Part shown: in pieces, positions 1 to 8,196 of the stretch | How the letters are laid out: the number at the start of each line of letters is the position of its first letter | Position numbering within the stretch: the stretch's first letter is position 1 | Assembly: GCA_002433675.1 (NCBI GenBank) | Contig: DJIP01000395.1 | Span: forward strand, 1 to 20,570 | Origin: Halomonas halophila | Lineage (GTDB): Bacteria; Pseudomonadota; Gammaproteobacteria; Pseudomonadales; Halomonadaceae | Reading direction: 5' to 3' | DNA length: 20,570 nt | Translations under genes and position numbers: made by a program | Notes under the pieces: generated by a model | The model's input: only the letters and a program-made list of their open reading frames with translations | Told to the model about the DNA's origin: nothing | Database searches by the model: none

Positions 1-1
1 G

Positions 2-673
2 ACCGTGCTCACCGGCTACCTGGAAACCTACAGCGACATGGCAAGCCTGCTGCCGGAACGCCTGGGCAAGGGCGTCGCCCAGATGCAGAGCCAGACACTG
101 CGTATGCAGAATCTGGTCAACGACCTGCTGCTGCTGTCACGACTCGAGAACGACCAGGGCGGCAGCGACCACGTTCGCCTCGACCCCGCCACCCTGCTGC
201 AGGCGGTCAAGCGCGACGCCGAGGCGCTGTCCGGCGGGCGCCAGCAGATCGAGGTGGTCGTCGAAGAATCGCGCAGCCTCACCGGCAGCGAGAAGGAAAT
301 GCACAGTGCGGTCTCCAACCTGGCCTTCAACGCGGTGCGCTACGCCGGTGACGGCGCCCATATCACGCTACGTTGGCGTGGCTACGGCGACGGCGCCTGC
401 CTCGAGGTGGAGGACGACGGCGAGGGCATCGATCCGAGGCACCTGCCACGCCTTACCGAACGCTTCTACCGGGTCGACAAGGGCCGCAGTACCGCCACCG
501 GGGGTACCGGTCTGGGACTGGCCATCGTCAAGCATGTGCTGCTGCGCCACGAGGCACGCCTGGATATCGACTCCCGGCTCGGCGAGGGCGCAACCTTCCG
601 CTGCATCTTTCCCTCGAGCCGGCTGGCAGCGGCCGACCCGGTGGCGCTCGGCCGCGCCGGCGCCATGCACTAG
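2..673 (+). CDS. phoR: Phosphate regulon sensor histidine kinase PhoR, C-terminal part (5' truncated by window edge)
   Basis: This is the catalytic end of a membrane sensor kinase that phosphorylates PhoB under phosphate limitation. The frame is open from base 2. The first residues (TVLTGYLE) match the segment just after the phosphoacceptor His of PhoR, which would lie outside the window. Numbering from the codon at base 5, the second DHp helix covers about residues 10-50. An N-box with Asn105 and Asn109 follows, then a G1 box (DDGEGID, about 137), an F-box (ERFYRVDK, about 152) and a G2 box (GGTGLGLAIVKH, about 166). The kinase assignment is certain. The PhoR identity rests on the DHp-like start and on the pst-phoU genes next door. 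It converges on ynfA with only 31 bp between stops. PhoB is expected to the left, outside the window. Confidence 0.9.
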   Translation, partial: TVLTGYLETYSDMASLLPERLGKGVAQMQSQTLRMQNLVNDLLLLSRLENDQGGSDHVRLDPATLLQAVKRDAEALSGGRQQIEVVVEESRSLTGSEKEMHSAVSNLAFNAVRYAGDGAHITLRWRGYGDGACLEVEDDGEGIDPRHLPRLTERFYRVDKGRSTATGGTGLGLAIVKHVLLRHEARLDIDSRLGEGATFRCIFPSSRLAAADPVALGRAGAMH

Positions 674-704
674 GCCCCGCCAGAACGAACAGAGCGGGCT
701 CCCA

Positions 705-1040
705 TCAGCTCCTGGGCCCCAGCAGGATGACTGCGGCACCGGCCAGACACAGCGCGCCCCCGATCAGGTCCCAGCGATCCGGCAGGCGCTGCTCGACCCA
801 CCACAGCCAGCCCAGTGACGCCACGATATAGACGCCCCCGTAGGCGGCAAAGGCACGCCCGGCATAGTCGGCATCGGTCTGACTAAGCAGCCAGGCGAAG
901 GCCACCAGACTCATCACCGCGGGCAGCAGCCACCAGGCCGAGGCATCATCCCGCCACCAGCGCCACACCGCGAAGCAGCCGGCGATCTCGGCCAGCGCAG
1001 CCGCCGTATAGAGCAAAAGACTAGGCAACAGCGCCGTCAT
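705..1040 (-). CDS. ynfA: YnfA/UPF0060 family small inner-membrane protein
   Basis: A 111-residue, very hydrophobic protein with four predicted membrane helices, the length and layout of the YnfA (UPF0060) family. Recognisable family features are the N-terminal helix with [13 protein letters not shown], the central [12 protein letters not shown] stretch and the C-terminal [15 protein letters not shown] helix. Some YnfA members have been reported to act as SMR-like efflux proteins, but the physiological role is poorly settled and nothing here fixes a substrate. The ATG is preceded by AGGGAG at about 5 nt, supporting this start. It lies downstream of cysZ on the same strand, separated by a 51-bp tandem repeat, and its stop faces that of phoR. 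Confidence 0.9.
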   Translation of the reverse strand: MTALLPSLLLYTAAALAEIAGCFAVWRWWRDDASAWWLLPAVMSLVAFAWLLSQTDADYAGRAFAAYGGVYIVASLGWLWWVEQRLPDRWDLIGGALCLAGAAVILLGPRS

Positions 1041-1067
1041 GGTGACTCCCTGCTTTCCCCTTTTGAG

Positions 1068-1199
1068 GCCGTACGGCCATCGACAGCGCCGATAGCGGTG
1101 CTCAAAGTGCTGCTCAACGCCGTACGGCCATCGACAGCGCCGATAACGGTGCTCAAAGCGCTGCTCAACCCCGTACGTCCAAAGAAAGTGCTGCTCAAC
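1068..1199. repeat. 51-bp tandem repeat, about 2.6 copies, between ynfA and cysZ
   Basis: Two near-identical 51-bp units occupy 1068-1118 and 1119-1169, differing at a few positions. A shortened third unit of about 30 bp (1170-1199) lacks the middle 21 bp. Each full unit begins with the palindromic core GCCGTACGGC and ends with GCTGCTCAAC. The stop codon of cysZ (1195-1197) lies inside the last, partial unit, so the array looks like an expansion of the cysZ 3' end. Because 51 is a multiple of three, one minus-strand frame stays open across all copies. This is slippage-type DNA and not a CRISPR, since there are no unique spacers. Confidence 0.9.
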
Positions 1200-1923
1200 G
1201 CCGTAGCACCGGCAACTGCCGATAGTGCTGATCCCACATCAGCACCGCGCCGGCCACGGCCCCGGGGATCAGAAACAGGTTGGCCAGCGGGATCCAGGTG
1301 ATCAAGGTCACCAGACCACCGAAGCTGAGACTCGGCCACCAGCGCGCCGACAGGCGCTTGCGCATGTCGGCGAAGCTGACCTTGTTGTTGTCCATCGGGT
1401 AGTCGAGGTAGGTGATCGCCATGACCCAGGCGCTGAAGGCCGCCCACAACAGCGGCGCGATCAGGTTGACCACCGGAATCCAGCTCAGGATAAACAGCCC
1501 GATCATGCGCGGCAGAATATAGGCCAGCTTCAACAGCTCCCTGCCCAGGGCGTCGAGACCGGTCTTGAGCCAGCCACGATCATCGATGGGCTCGCGGCCG
1601 GTCAGCTCGACCTCGGCCCGGGCCGCCAGGAAGCCGTAGAAGGGGGCGGCGATCAGGTGGGTAACCAGGGTAAAGCTGAAGAACACGATCAGCACGAGGC
1701 TGACCACAAACAACGGCCAGATCAGCCAGTCGAGCCATTCCAGCCAGCTCGGCACCATGGCCATCCAGCTATCGAGCCAGCCACCGAACTCACCGAGCAC
1801 GTAGCTGAGCATGCCGGCGTAGACCAGCAGGTTGACCAGAATGGGAAGAAACACATAACGACGCAGGCCCTGGCTATAGACCAGGCGGGTTCCGCGGCGG
1901 ACCGCCTCGAGGGCATTCAGCAT
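1195..1923 (-). CDS. cysZ: Sulfate transporter CysZ (EI24 domain)
   Basis: A 242-residue integral membrane protein with the CysZ opening pattern: an amphipathic start ([21 protein letters not shown]) leading into the first helix ([13 protein letters not shown]). Hydrophobic helices follow at about 60-90, 140-180 and 200-225. CysZ proteins import sulfate for cysteine synthesis; that function is taken from the family. I chose the ATG at 1921-1923 because it has AAGGA about 8 nt upstream and matches the usual CysZ N-terminus. An in-frame ATG at 1971 lies within a perfect hairpin and is unlikely. Length is close to the E. coli protein. No cys genes are adjacent. It sits 139 bp downstream of phoU on the same strand. 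Its stop codon is inside the 51-bp repeat array. Confidence 0.87.
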   Translation of the reverse strand: MLNALEAVRRGTRLVYSQGLRRYVFLPILVNLLVYAGMLSYVLGEFGGWLDSWMAMVPSWLEWLDWLIWPLFVVSLVLIVFFSFTLVTHLIAAPFYGFLAARAEVELTGREPIDDRGWLKTGLDALGRELLKLAYILPRMIGLFILSWIPVVNLIAPLLWAAFSAWVMAITYLDYPMDNNKVSFADMRKRLSARWWPSLSFGGLVTLITWIPLANLFLIPGAVAGAVLMWDQHYRQLPVLRR

Positions 1924-1968
1924 GACATCGATCCTTGGCAGTGGCTGAAGATGACAGTGCCCCAACGA

Positions 1969-2000
1969 CATCGGGCCATCGTCTCGACGATGGCCCGATG
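1969..2000 (-). terminator. Perfect 14-15 bp hairpin between phoU and cysZ
   Basis: Bases 1969-1983 are exactly complementary to 1986-2000, giving a GC-rich stem of 14 bp with a CTCG tetraloop (or 15 bp with a 2-nt loop). It lies about 65 bp beyond the phoU stop and upstream of cysZ, so it is well placed to end or attenuate the pst-phoU transcript. No U-tract follows on either strand, so it may instead be an mRNA-stabilising or processing hairpin. Confidence 0.5.
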
Positions 2001-2062
2001 CTCAGAGTGCAGGCAACGACCCTGACGGGGCCGGCCTATTGACGCCGCTCAGGGCGTCGAGG

Positions 2063-2797
2063 TCAAGACGTGCTGCTGTCGTCGAGCAGTTCCTGGTTGA
2101 GGTCGTCAGGGTCGATGTGACGGATATCCAGGCCCTTGACCAGATAGATGACGTACTCGGCCAGGTTGTTGGCGTGATCGCCGACACGCTCCAGCGCGCG
2201 CAGGATCCACATGATGCCCAGTACCGGAGAGATCGAACGCGCATCCTCCATCATGAAGGTCATCAGCGAGCGCATGGCGCTCTGGTACTCGCTGTCGACC
2301 CGCTCGTCTTCCTGCACCACCTGCATCGCCAGTTCGGTGTCGAAACGCGCGAAGGAGGTCAGGGCGTCACGCATCATGTGACGCACGTGCTCGCTGATAT
2401 TGCGCACCTCGACGAAGCCGCGGGTGCCGTTGTTGCCGTCGACCAGTTCGATGGCGTTGCGCGCGATCTTGCTGGCCTCATCACCGATACGCTCGAGATC
2501 CGACGCCGCGCGAATCACCGCCAGCACCAGTCGCAGGTCAGAGGCCGCCGGCTGACGGCGTGCCAGCACGCGGGTGCACTCGTCGTCGATCTTGACCTGC
2601 ATGTCATTGACCGCGCGGTCGTTGTCGACCACACGAGAGGCCAGTGCAGAGTCGGCGTCGAGCAACGAACTGACGGCATCCTGCACCTGCTTTTCCACCA
2701 GGCCACCCATGGCCATCAGGTGGGTCTTGAGTTCCTCGAGCTCATGATTGAACTGCCTCGAGATGTGCTGGCTGTGGGTATCGCTGGTGATATCCAT
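2063..2797 (-). CDS. phoU: Phosphate signalling complex protein PhoU
   Basis: A 244-residue, all-helical cytoplasmic protein with two repeated PhoU domains. It links the Pst transporter to PhoR and keeps the Pho regulon off when phosphate is plentiful. The N-terminal FNHELEELKTHLMAMGGLVEKQ helix and the first-repeat motif (DLRLVLAVIRAASDLERIGDEASKIA) are typical. The second repeat carries ILRALERVGDHANNLAEYVIYLV. Both E/DxxRxGDxAxNxA-like metal-binding motifs are present. Length matches the E. coli protein (about 240). The ATG at 2795-2797 is preceded by AGGAGA at about 5-6 nt; an upstream in-frame ATG at 2818 lacks this support. It follows pstB by 32 bp and is the last pho gene of the run. 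Confidence 0.96.
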   Translation of the reverse strand: MDITSDTHSQHISRQFNHELEELKTHLMAMGGLVEKQVQDAVSSLLDADSALASRVVDNDRAVNDMQVKIDDECTRVLARRQPAASDLRLVLAVIRAASDLERIGDEASKIARNAIELVDGNNGTRGFVEVRNISEHVRHMMRDALTSFARFDTELAMQVVQEDERVDSEYQSAMRSLMTFMMEDARSISPVLGIMWILRALERVGDHANNLAEYVIYLVKGLDIRHIDPDDLNQELLDDSSTS

Positions 2798-2829
2798 GAA
2801 GGTCTCCTGAAGAAGCATGGGACGGGACG

Positions 2830-3675
2830 CTAGCCCACCATGCGTCCAGTGATGTAGTTTTCGGTGCGCCTCAGGCGCGGATGCGTGAACAGGGTGTCGG
2901 TCGGGCCGTACTCCACCAGCTCACCGTTGTGCAAAAACGCCGTATAGTCCGACACCCGCGCCGCCTGCTGCATGTTGTGGGTCACCAGCACCAGGGTCAG
3001 ATGCGGCTTGAGTGTGCGAATCAGCTCCTCGATCTTCAGCGTCGAGATCGGATCCAGGGCCGAGGCCGGCTCGTCGAGCAACAGCACCTCGGGTTCCACC
3101 GCCAGGGTCCGGGCGATGACCAGACGCTGCTGCTGGCCTCCCGAGAGCGACCAGGCCGACGCCCGTAGACGCCCCTTGACCTCGTCCCACAGCGCCGCCG
3201 ACTTCAGTGCCCATTCGACCACATCGTCGATGCGGCGCTTGCTCAAGCCTCCCTGCAGACGCAGGCCAAAGGCGACGTTGTCGTAGATAGACATGGGGAA
3301 GGGGTTCGGTGCCTGAAACACCATGCCCACCCGACGCCTGAGCTCGGCCACCGCCACCCTGGGGTCATGGATATCGTGGCCGTCCAGATGAATCTGGCCG
3401 TGACGACTGACGTCCTCATTAAGGTCGTGCAGACGATTCAAGGCGCGCAACAGCGTCGACTTGCCGCAGCCCGACGGCCCGATAAAGGCCGTGACCCGAT
3501 GGCGTGGAATGCGCAGGGTCAGATCCTTGAGCGCCGTCTTGCCGCCATAGGCCAGGGTCAAACCCTGGATATCCAGGCAGGTATCGGCCGCGGAAAACTC
3601 CATGACCGCCCCGCGTCGATTTCCCAGTCTTGCCTGGGCCAGCTGACGCTTGGGCAGCTCGCCATCGATGGACAT
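2830..3675 (-). CDS. pstB: Phosphate import ATP-binding protein PstB
   Basis: The ATPase of the high-affinity phosphate ABC importer, working as a dimer on the cytoplasmic face of PstC-PstA. In the 281-residue product the Walker A is GPSGCGKST (66-74), the Q-loop Gln is at about 121 within [15 protein letters not shown], and the signature is LSGGQ (177-181). The Walker B LLLDEP starts at 198, followed by the PstB hallmark SALDPIST, with the switch His at about 233. The chosen ATG (3673-3675) has GGGAG about 6 nt upstream. Another in-frame ATG at 3693 overlaps the pstA stop and would add six residues. The first 30 or so residues before the ABC core are longer than in the E. coli protein, so an ATG at 3603 is also conceivable. 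It follows pstA closely. Confidence 0.95.
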   Translation of the reverse strand: MSIDGELPKRQLAQARLGNRRGAVMEFSAADTCLDIQGLTLAYGGKTALKDLTLRIPRHRVTAFIGPSGCGKSTLLRALNRLHDLNEDVSRHGQIHLDGHDIHDPRVAVAELRRRVGMVFQAPNPFPMSIYDNVAFGLRLQGGLSKRRIDDVVEWALKSAALWDEVKGRLRASAWSLSGGQQQRLVIARTLAVEPEVLLLDEPASALDPISTLKIEELIRTLKPHLTLVLVTHNMQQAARVSDYTAFLHNGELVEYGPTDTLFTHPRLRRTENYITGRMVG

Positions 3676-3689
3676 TGCCTCTCCCTGCA

Positions 3690-5255
3690 TCATCGGCGCA
3701 CCGGGGCACCATGACGCTTACGCAAATAGTGACGCATGAATATTGCAGTCAGGTTAAGCACCAGAATCACCGTGACCAGCAGTAGCGCTGTGGCATACAC
3801 CAGCGGCATCGCCGCCTGGACATCGCTGGAGTGAAAGGCCGCGTCATAGATGTGATACCCCAGGTGCATGAACTTCCTTTCAAGGTGGAGGAAGGGGAAC
3901 TCCCCGTCCAGCGGCACCTGCGGCGCCAGCTTGGCGACCCCGACCAGCATCAGCGGCGCCACCTCACCGGCGGCCCGGGCCACCGCCAGGATCAGGCCTG
4001 TCAGCATCGCCGGCGTGGCCATCGGCAGCACCACCCGTGTCAAGGTCTCGAAGCGCGTGGCCCCAAGCGCTAGGGCGCCTTCACGCTGGTGCAGCGGGAT
4101 CCGCGAAAGACCTTCTTCGGTGGCCACGATCACCACCGGCAAGGTCAACAGCGCCAGGGTCAGCGAGGCCCACAGCAGCCCGCCGGTGCCGAAGGTCGGC
4201 GAGGGCAGCGTCGATTCGAAGAACCAGCGATCGATGCTGCCGCCGATGCCATAGACGAAGACCCCCAGGCCGAACACGCCGTAGACGATGGACGGCACCC
4301 CGGCCAGATTGCGCACGCCGATCCGGACCAGTCGGGTCAATCGACCCTGGTGGGCGACCTCATTGAGATAGACCGCCGCCAGCACCCCAAAGGGCGTGAC
4401 CAGAATCGACATCAACAGCACCATCAGGATGGTGCCGAAGATCGCCGGCCAGACGCCACCAGCGGTATTGGCGTCGCGTGGCCCCTGGGACAGAAACTGC
4501 CACAGCTCCCGCACCCAGTGGCCGAGTTTTTCATGCCAGGCCATGGCGTTAGGGCGCCAGGCCTCGAGTATCTCGGCAAGGGCTTGTTCCTGACGGCGCC
4601 CCTGACCATTCTCGAGCACCACCAGGTCGCCCTGCATGCGCTGCTGAAGCTCACTGGCCCGGCGCTGCAGGTCGGCCAGACGCCGATCCTCCGAGCGGTG
4701 GCCATCCTGGTCTTCCATGCTGCGGATCAGCGGTAATATCTCGTCGTGGGTCAGACGCCGACGTTCGTCGCGCAGGGCATTGATCTCCTTCAGCCGGGAC
4801 TCGAGCACCGTCCAGGCATCCGGACCGGTCAAGCGCTGATCACCCGACTGCAAGGCCACCAGACGCCCGAAGAAGGTGCCCCAGTGGCGCCGCTCCAGCA
4901 CCACCAGATCCTCCGGCGTGGTGTCTTCGGTGATCTGGTCATTGGCGAGCCACCGCCAGATGCCACCGCCGTCATCACGATTGGCGGTCAGATAGCGCCG
5001 CTCCAGCCCCTGCCTGGAAGGTAGTTCGCGGGTCTCCAGGGGAACCCCTATCACCGTCTCACCGCCCTTCAGGGTCAACTGGTGGACCGTCGCTGGCCAG
5101 AAATTGGACAGGCCCTTGACGCTCAACAGCACCAGCAAGGCCCCCAGCATGATCAGCGACAGCGCCACCGAGGCCGCTGCCAACCAGGCCAAGGGGCCCT
5201 CTCGGGTGCGCCGCTTGCCGGGCATGCCCACCGCGGTGTGGCCGGGAATCTTCAT
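3690..5255 (-). CDS. pstA: Phosphate ABC transporter permease PstA, long form with N-terminal DUF3333-type insert
   Basis: One of the two membrane subunits of the phosphate importer. At 521 residues it is far longer than the roughly 300-residue E. coli PstA. The extra length lies between the first membrane helix (about 23-48) and the permease core (from about 268). Residues 55-265 form a mainly soluble, charged region with coiled-coil-like helices at about 150-230, as in the DUF3333-bearing PstA proteins known in pseudomonads and relatives. The core contains the coupling EAA-type loop (about 381-411: [10 protein letters not shown], then EGALALGAT) followed by RAAGEVAPL. Its ATG overlaps the pstC stop as ATGA, implying translational coupling. 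The family assignment is firm; what the insert does is not visible from the sequence. Confidence 0.93.
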   Translation of the reverse strand: MKIPGHTAVGMPGKRRTREGPLAWLAAASVALSLIMLGALLVLLSVKGLSNFWPATVHQLTLKGGETVIGVPLETRELPSRQGLERRYLTANRDDGGGIWRWLANDQITEDTTPEDLVVLERRHWGTFFGRLVALQSGDQRLTGPDAWTVLESRLKEINALRDERRRLTHDEILPLIRSMEDQDGHRSEDRRLADLQRRASELQQRMQGDLVVLENGQGRRQEQALAEILEAWRPNAMAWHEKLGHWVRELWQFLSQGPRDANTAGGVWPAIFGTILMVLLMSILVTPFGVLAAVYLNEVAHQGRLTRLVRIGVRNLAGVPSIVYGVFGLGVFVYGIGGSIDRWFFESTLPSPTFGTGGLLWASLTLALLTLPVVIVATEEGLSRIPLHQREGALALGATRFETLTRVVLPMATPAMLTGLILAVARAAGEVAPLMLVGVAKLAPQVPLDGEFPFLHLERKFMHLGYHIYDAAFHSSDVQAAMPLVYATALLLVTVILVLNLTAIFMRHYLRKRHGAPVRR

Positions 5256-6460
5256 GCGTCCCCCTTACGCCGGGTAAAACGACGCTTCAGGCGGGCACGC
5301 ACCACCTCGGCCAGGGTGTTGACCAGAAAGGTGAAGGCAAACAGGGCCAGCGCCGCCAGCAGCAGCAGCCGATAGTGGCTGCCCCCGGGTGCCGCTTCCG
5401 GCAGTTCGATGGCGATGCTCGAGGCCAGCGACCTCAAGCCATCCAGCGGGCTCGCCGTCATCAGCGCGCTGTTGCCACTGGCCATCAGCACGATCATGGT
5501 CTCGCCCACGGCGCGCCCGGCGCCGATCATGATCGCCGAAAAGACACCGGGCAGCGCCACCGGCAGCATCACCCGGGTGAGCGTCTGCCAGCGGGTCGCA
5601 CCCATGGCCTGGGCGCCTTCGGCCAACTCCCGAGGCACATCACTCAGCGCATCCTCGGCAAGCGCGTAGATGCCGGGAATCACGGCAAAACCCATGGCCA
5701 GCCCGACGATCAAGGCGTTGCGTGCCTGCACGTCGAGTCCCCAGGACTCCTCGACCCACAGGCGCAGGTCGCCATCGAACCACCAACCTTCCCACATCGG
5801 CGCCACGCTCATCGCCAGCCACACCAGCAGCAACAGGCAGGGGATCAACCACAGGGCCGCCCAGCGTAACGTCAGGGCAGCCTTCAGCCGATCGGGCAAC
5901 CACCGGTAGCCCAACGCCAGCAGCACCACCGCCGCGGGCAGCACCACCACAATCGACAGCGACTGCGCCAGGTGACGTTCGACCCAGGGCCCCAGCGCCA
6001 GACCGGCAATAAACCCCAGCACCACGCTGGGCATCGCCTCCATCAGCTCCAGCGTCGGCTTGAGCCGTGCGCGCAGGCCGGGAGACATGTACAGGCTGGA
6101 GTGCGCCGCAGCACCCAGGGCCAGGGGAATCGCCACCACCAACGCCCAGGCGGCCGCTTCCAAGGTGCCCCACAACAGCGGGGCCAGGCTCGCCTGGGGC
6201 ACCGCGGCGTCATCCAGCCGATGGGGCAGCCAGCGATATTCGGGCTCGCCGCTCACGTCTGGCGATGACCACAGCGCCTCCAGCGGAAAGCTTGCGCCAT
6301 CCGGCCAGAACAGCGGCAGCACCTCGACCAGCAGAAATACCGCAATGGCGACCACCGCCAACAGCACGCCAACCCCTCCGGCCGTGATCAGCATGGTCGC
6401 CAGGCGGTCACGTCGCTGTCTCGTCTGGTGCAGTGAGGTTATCGGAGAAGGGTCAGACAT
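5252..6460 (-). CDS. pstC: Phosphate ABC transporter permease PstC
   Basis: The partner permease of PstA, 402 residues. A membrane anchor lies at about 22-50 and a periplasmic segment at about 52-90. The permease core then includes LKPTLELMEAMPSVVLGF (133-150) and the conserved FAVIPGIYALAEDALSDVP (258-276). The EAA-type loop is EGAQAMGATRWQTLTRVMLP (281-300), followed by GRAVGETM. It is longer than E. coli PstC (about 320) but apparently shorter than the very long pseudomonad forms. The ATG is 17 nt from a -10-like TATATA, and only AAGA is present as a weak Shine-Dalgarno, so the leader would be very short. A PhoB box lies directly upstream. Downstream it overlaps pstA by 4 bp. Confidence 0.93.
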   Translation of the reverse strand: MSDPSPITSLHQTRQRRDRLATMLITAGGVGVLLAVVAIAVFLLVEVLPLFWPDGASFPLEALWSSPDVSGEPEYRWLPHRLDDAAVPQASLAPLLWGTLEAAAWALVVAIPLALGAAAHSSLYMSPGLRARLKPTLELMEAMPSVVLGFIAGLALGPWVERHLAQSLSIVVVLPAAVVLLALGYRWLPDRLKAALTLRWAALWLIPCLLLLVWLAMSVAPMWEGWWFDGDLRLWVEESWGLDVQARNALIVGLAMGFAVIPGIYALAEDALSDVPRELAEGAQAMGATRWQTLTRVMLPVALPGVFSAIMIGAGRAVGETMIVLMASGNSALMTASPLDGLRSLASSIAIELPEAAPGGSHYRLLLLAALALFAFTFLVNTLAEVVRARLKRRFTRRKGDA

Positions 6461-6477
6461 TGATCTTGGGCCATCGG

Positions 6478-6522
6478 TATATAGCGAAAGATTACGACAA
6501 CTTCATGACACCCAGATGACAA
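6478..6522 (-). promoter_or_regulatory. PhoB box (three 11-bp repeats) with -10 element, promoter of pstCAB-phoU
   Basis: On the minus strand three hexamers, TGTCAT (6516-6521), TGTCAT (6505-6510) and TGTCGT (6494-6499), are spaced exactly 11 bp apart. This is the known direct-repeat geometry of PhoB boxes (consensus TGTCA-type half sites). TATATA at 6478-6483 follows the last hexamer after 10 bp, the usual position for the -10 when the box replaces the -35. The start site would fall roughly at 6470, giving a leader of about 10 nt before the pstC ATG. The pattern is seen directly; PhoB binding is inferred. Confidence 0.85.
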
Positions 6523-6544
6523 CCCGACCGGGGCCTGGCATCTC

Positions 6545-7639
6545 TCAAGGCCCGTCCCGTGGTAGTTCAGCCAGCCCCAGGGCATGTCGCTGAGCGGCCA
6601 GCACAGACGGCGGCAGCGCCACGAAACCCAGCTCCTTGACCACCCGCTGGCCCGAGGGTGACAGCACCATGTCGAGAAAGGCCCGTTCGACGTCGGGAAG
6701 CTCGCCCTCGGGGGGGCGATTGACGTAGATCAACAGGTCCCGTGACAACGGATAGCCGCCGCTTCGCAGCGATTGTCGGCGCGGAAGAATCCCGTCTTCG
6801 GCGTTGCCGATCGCTACCGCCTTGACGTCCGCATTCAAGTGATTCAGGCCGGCGTAACCGATGCCTGCGGGATCGTCACCCACGGCGGCCACCACGGCGG
6901 CAGAGCCAGCCGACACCATGACCGATACCTTGAATTCGCCGTCACACAGGGCGCGGCGACGAAACAATCCATGGGTGCCGGAGACCGCGTTGCGGCCATA
7001 CAGGTGAATGGTGCCCCCCGGGCGCTCGAGCCCCAGCTGCTGCCAGCGCTCGATGCTCTCGCTGGCACCGCACGCGAGGGTGTCGGAAAAGATCGCATCG
7101 AGCTCTGCTCGAGACAGTCGAGACAAGGGGTTGTGGCGATTGACCACCACCACCAGGGCATCCTTGCCGACCACCACCGGCGTTGGCGCGTAGCCATGGC
7201 GCTCGATGAAGGCCGCGGACTCGTCCTCCTGCATGGGTCTGGACATGGGGCCCAGCAGGGTGGTGCCGGCGATCAGGGCAGGCGGTGCACTGGCCGAACC
7301 AGCCACCTGAAGCTGCAGCCTGACCCCCGGTCGCTGTTCTTCGAACTGCTCGCCCCATCGCAGCATCAACTCCGCCATGGTATCCGAGCCTATCGCATCG
7401 AGAGAGCCGGCCACGTCATGGGCGGCAACCTTCGCCGACACCAGCATGGAGGAAAGCACCAGCCCCGAGACAAGCCTCGGCGCCACTCTCGACGCCACAC
7501 TCGACCCCGCGATCGACAGAGCTCCCGGCGCTTCGCTCGCCGCGGCGATCGACTCGGCGATCGACAGAGTTCTCGGCCCCCTGCTCGGAGACAACAGCGT
7601 GCGCTTGAGCGCACCTATGCAACGCGACAACCTCGACAT
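6545..7639 (-). CDS. pstS: Phosphate ABC transporter substrate-binding protein (PstS family) with unusually long leader
   Basis: Periplasmic phosphate-binding component of the importer. The mature part begins near AHDVAGSLDAIGSDTM. It has the PstS-like pattern: GSDTMAELMLRW, the loop VAGSASAPPALIAG, GPMSRPM, VVVGKDALVVVVNRHNPL, and the anion-binding SGTHGLF. I chose the ATG at 7637-7639 because AGGGGGG lies just upstream; in-frame ATGs further up lack this and would reach into the divergent thioesterase gene. This start gives 364 residues. The hydrophobic secretion segment (about 57-72) comes only after more than 50 residues rich in Ser, Ala and Arg, encoded by locally repeated DNA. That makes the signal peptide abnormally long. 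pstC follows after 84 bp containing a PhoB box. Pst identity is supported by context. The true translation start is less sure. Confidence 0.85.
   Translation of the reverse strand: MSRLSRCIGALKRTLLSPSRGPRTLSIAESIAAASEAPGALSIAGSSVASRVAPRLVSGLVLSSMLVSAKVAAHDVAGSLDAIGSDTMAELMLRWGEQFEEQRPGVRLQLQVAGSASAPPALIAGTTLLGPMSRPMQEDESAAFIERHGYAPTPVVVGKDALVVVVNRHNPLSRLSRAELDAIFSDTLACGASESIERWQQLGLERPGGTIHLYGRNAVSGTHGLFRRRALCDGEFKVSVMVSAGSAAVVAAVGDDPAGIGYAGLNHLNADVKAVAIGNAEDGILPRRQSLRSGGYPLSRDLLIYVNRPPEGELPDVERAFLDMVLSPSGQRVVKELGFVALPPSVLAAQRHALGLAELPRDGP
7509..7569. repeat. Short imperfect repeats within the pstS leader region
   Basis: GCGATCGACAGAG occurs at 7509-7521 and again at 7557-7569, 48 bp apart. 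A related GCGATCGACTCG lies at 7545-7556, making a 12-bp tandem with the last copy. The spacing is a multiple of three, so the reading frame is kept and the peptide repeats LSIA-type blocks between the start codon and the hydrophobic signal segment. Similar low-complexity sequence surrounds it at about 7480-7600. Confidence 0.7.
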
Positions 7640-7739
7640 GCGCCCCCCTGGGCATTTCATGACACCAACGGTAGAGAAAGACTGACCCGGGTGGGTACCA
7701 TGACGACACAACAACATCCACGACCAGGCGCCGCCCATC

Positions 7740-8150
7740 ATGATGACCGAACTCGATGACGTTCCCGTGCCAAAGGGACAGCTGACGCTCAAGCTGGCCG
7801 CGACGCGACAGCAGACCAATGCCCACGGCGATATCCCGGCAGGCTGGCTGGTGAGCCTGATGGATCAGGCCGCGGAGTGGACCGCCAGTCGCGAGGCGAT
7901 GGGGCGTACCGCCACCGTCGCCATCGAAGGCATGGACTTTCTATGCCCGGTGCGTGTCGGCTCGCTGGTCTGCGTCTACACCGAGGTACGCGATATCGGC
8001 CACAGCTCCATCAAGATCGACGTGGAGGTCTGGGTCCGCCCCCTGCAGGACGCTGAAGACGTCGATCTGCACAAGGTCACCGAGGCGCGCCATGTGATGG
8101 TGGCACTGGATGACAACGGGCGCATACGCGGCGTCCGATCCGATACCTGA
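7740..8150 (+). CDS. Acyl-CoA thioesterase, hotdog fold (YciA-like)
   Basis: A 136-residue protein of the hotdog acyl-CoA thioesterase family, which hydrolyses acyl-CoA to free acid and CoA in the cytoplasm. The family pattern is clear: PKGQLTLKLAATRQQTNAHGDIPAGWLVSLMDQA (about 10-43) contains the NAHGDI.AGWL segment with the catalytic-loop Asp, followed by the hotdog helix. Next come a strand with VAIEGMDFLCPVRVGSLVC (about 60-78) and the IDVEVWV strand (about 93-99). Length matches YciA (about 130). Two adjacent ATGs (7740 and 7743) are possible and neither has a strong Shine-Dalgarno. It is divergent from pstS across only about 100 bp, so the two promoters must share or abut. Substrate chain length cannot be read from sequence. 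Confidence 0.88.
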   Translation: MMTELDDVPVPKGQLTLKLAATRQQTNAHGDIPAGWLVSLMDQAAEWTASREAMGRTATVAIEGMDFLCPVRVGSLVCVYTEVRDIGHSSIKIDVEVWVRPLQDAEDVDLHKVTEARHVMVALDDNGRIRGVRSDT

Positions 8151-8196
8151 GCGATACCTGAGCAAGAGCTGGGAACGCGACCGGCGAGAGAGAGGT

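Noticed and set aside
2039..2833. Long + strand open frame opposite phoU
   Set aside because: Antisense to phoU, His/Gln-rich translation, no Shine-Dalgarno. It is a GC-bias artefact.
705..7639. Whole pst-phoU-cysZ-ynfA run as one operon
   Set aside because: The same-strand order is suggestive, but the PhoB promoter before pstC and the strong hairpin after phoU argue for at least two or three units.
7640..7819. Longer N-terminus for PstS starting near 7819 or 7660
   Set aside because: The added residues overlap the divergent thioesterase gene or the promoter gap. The ATG at 7639 has a strong Shine-Dalgarno.
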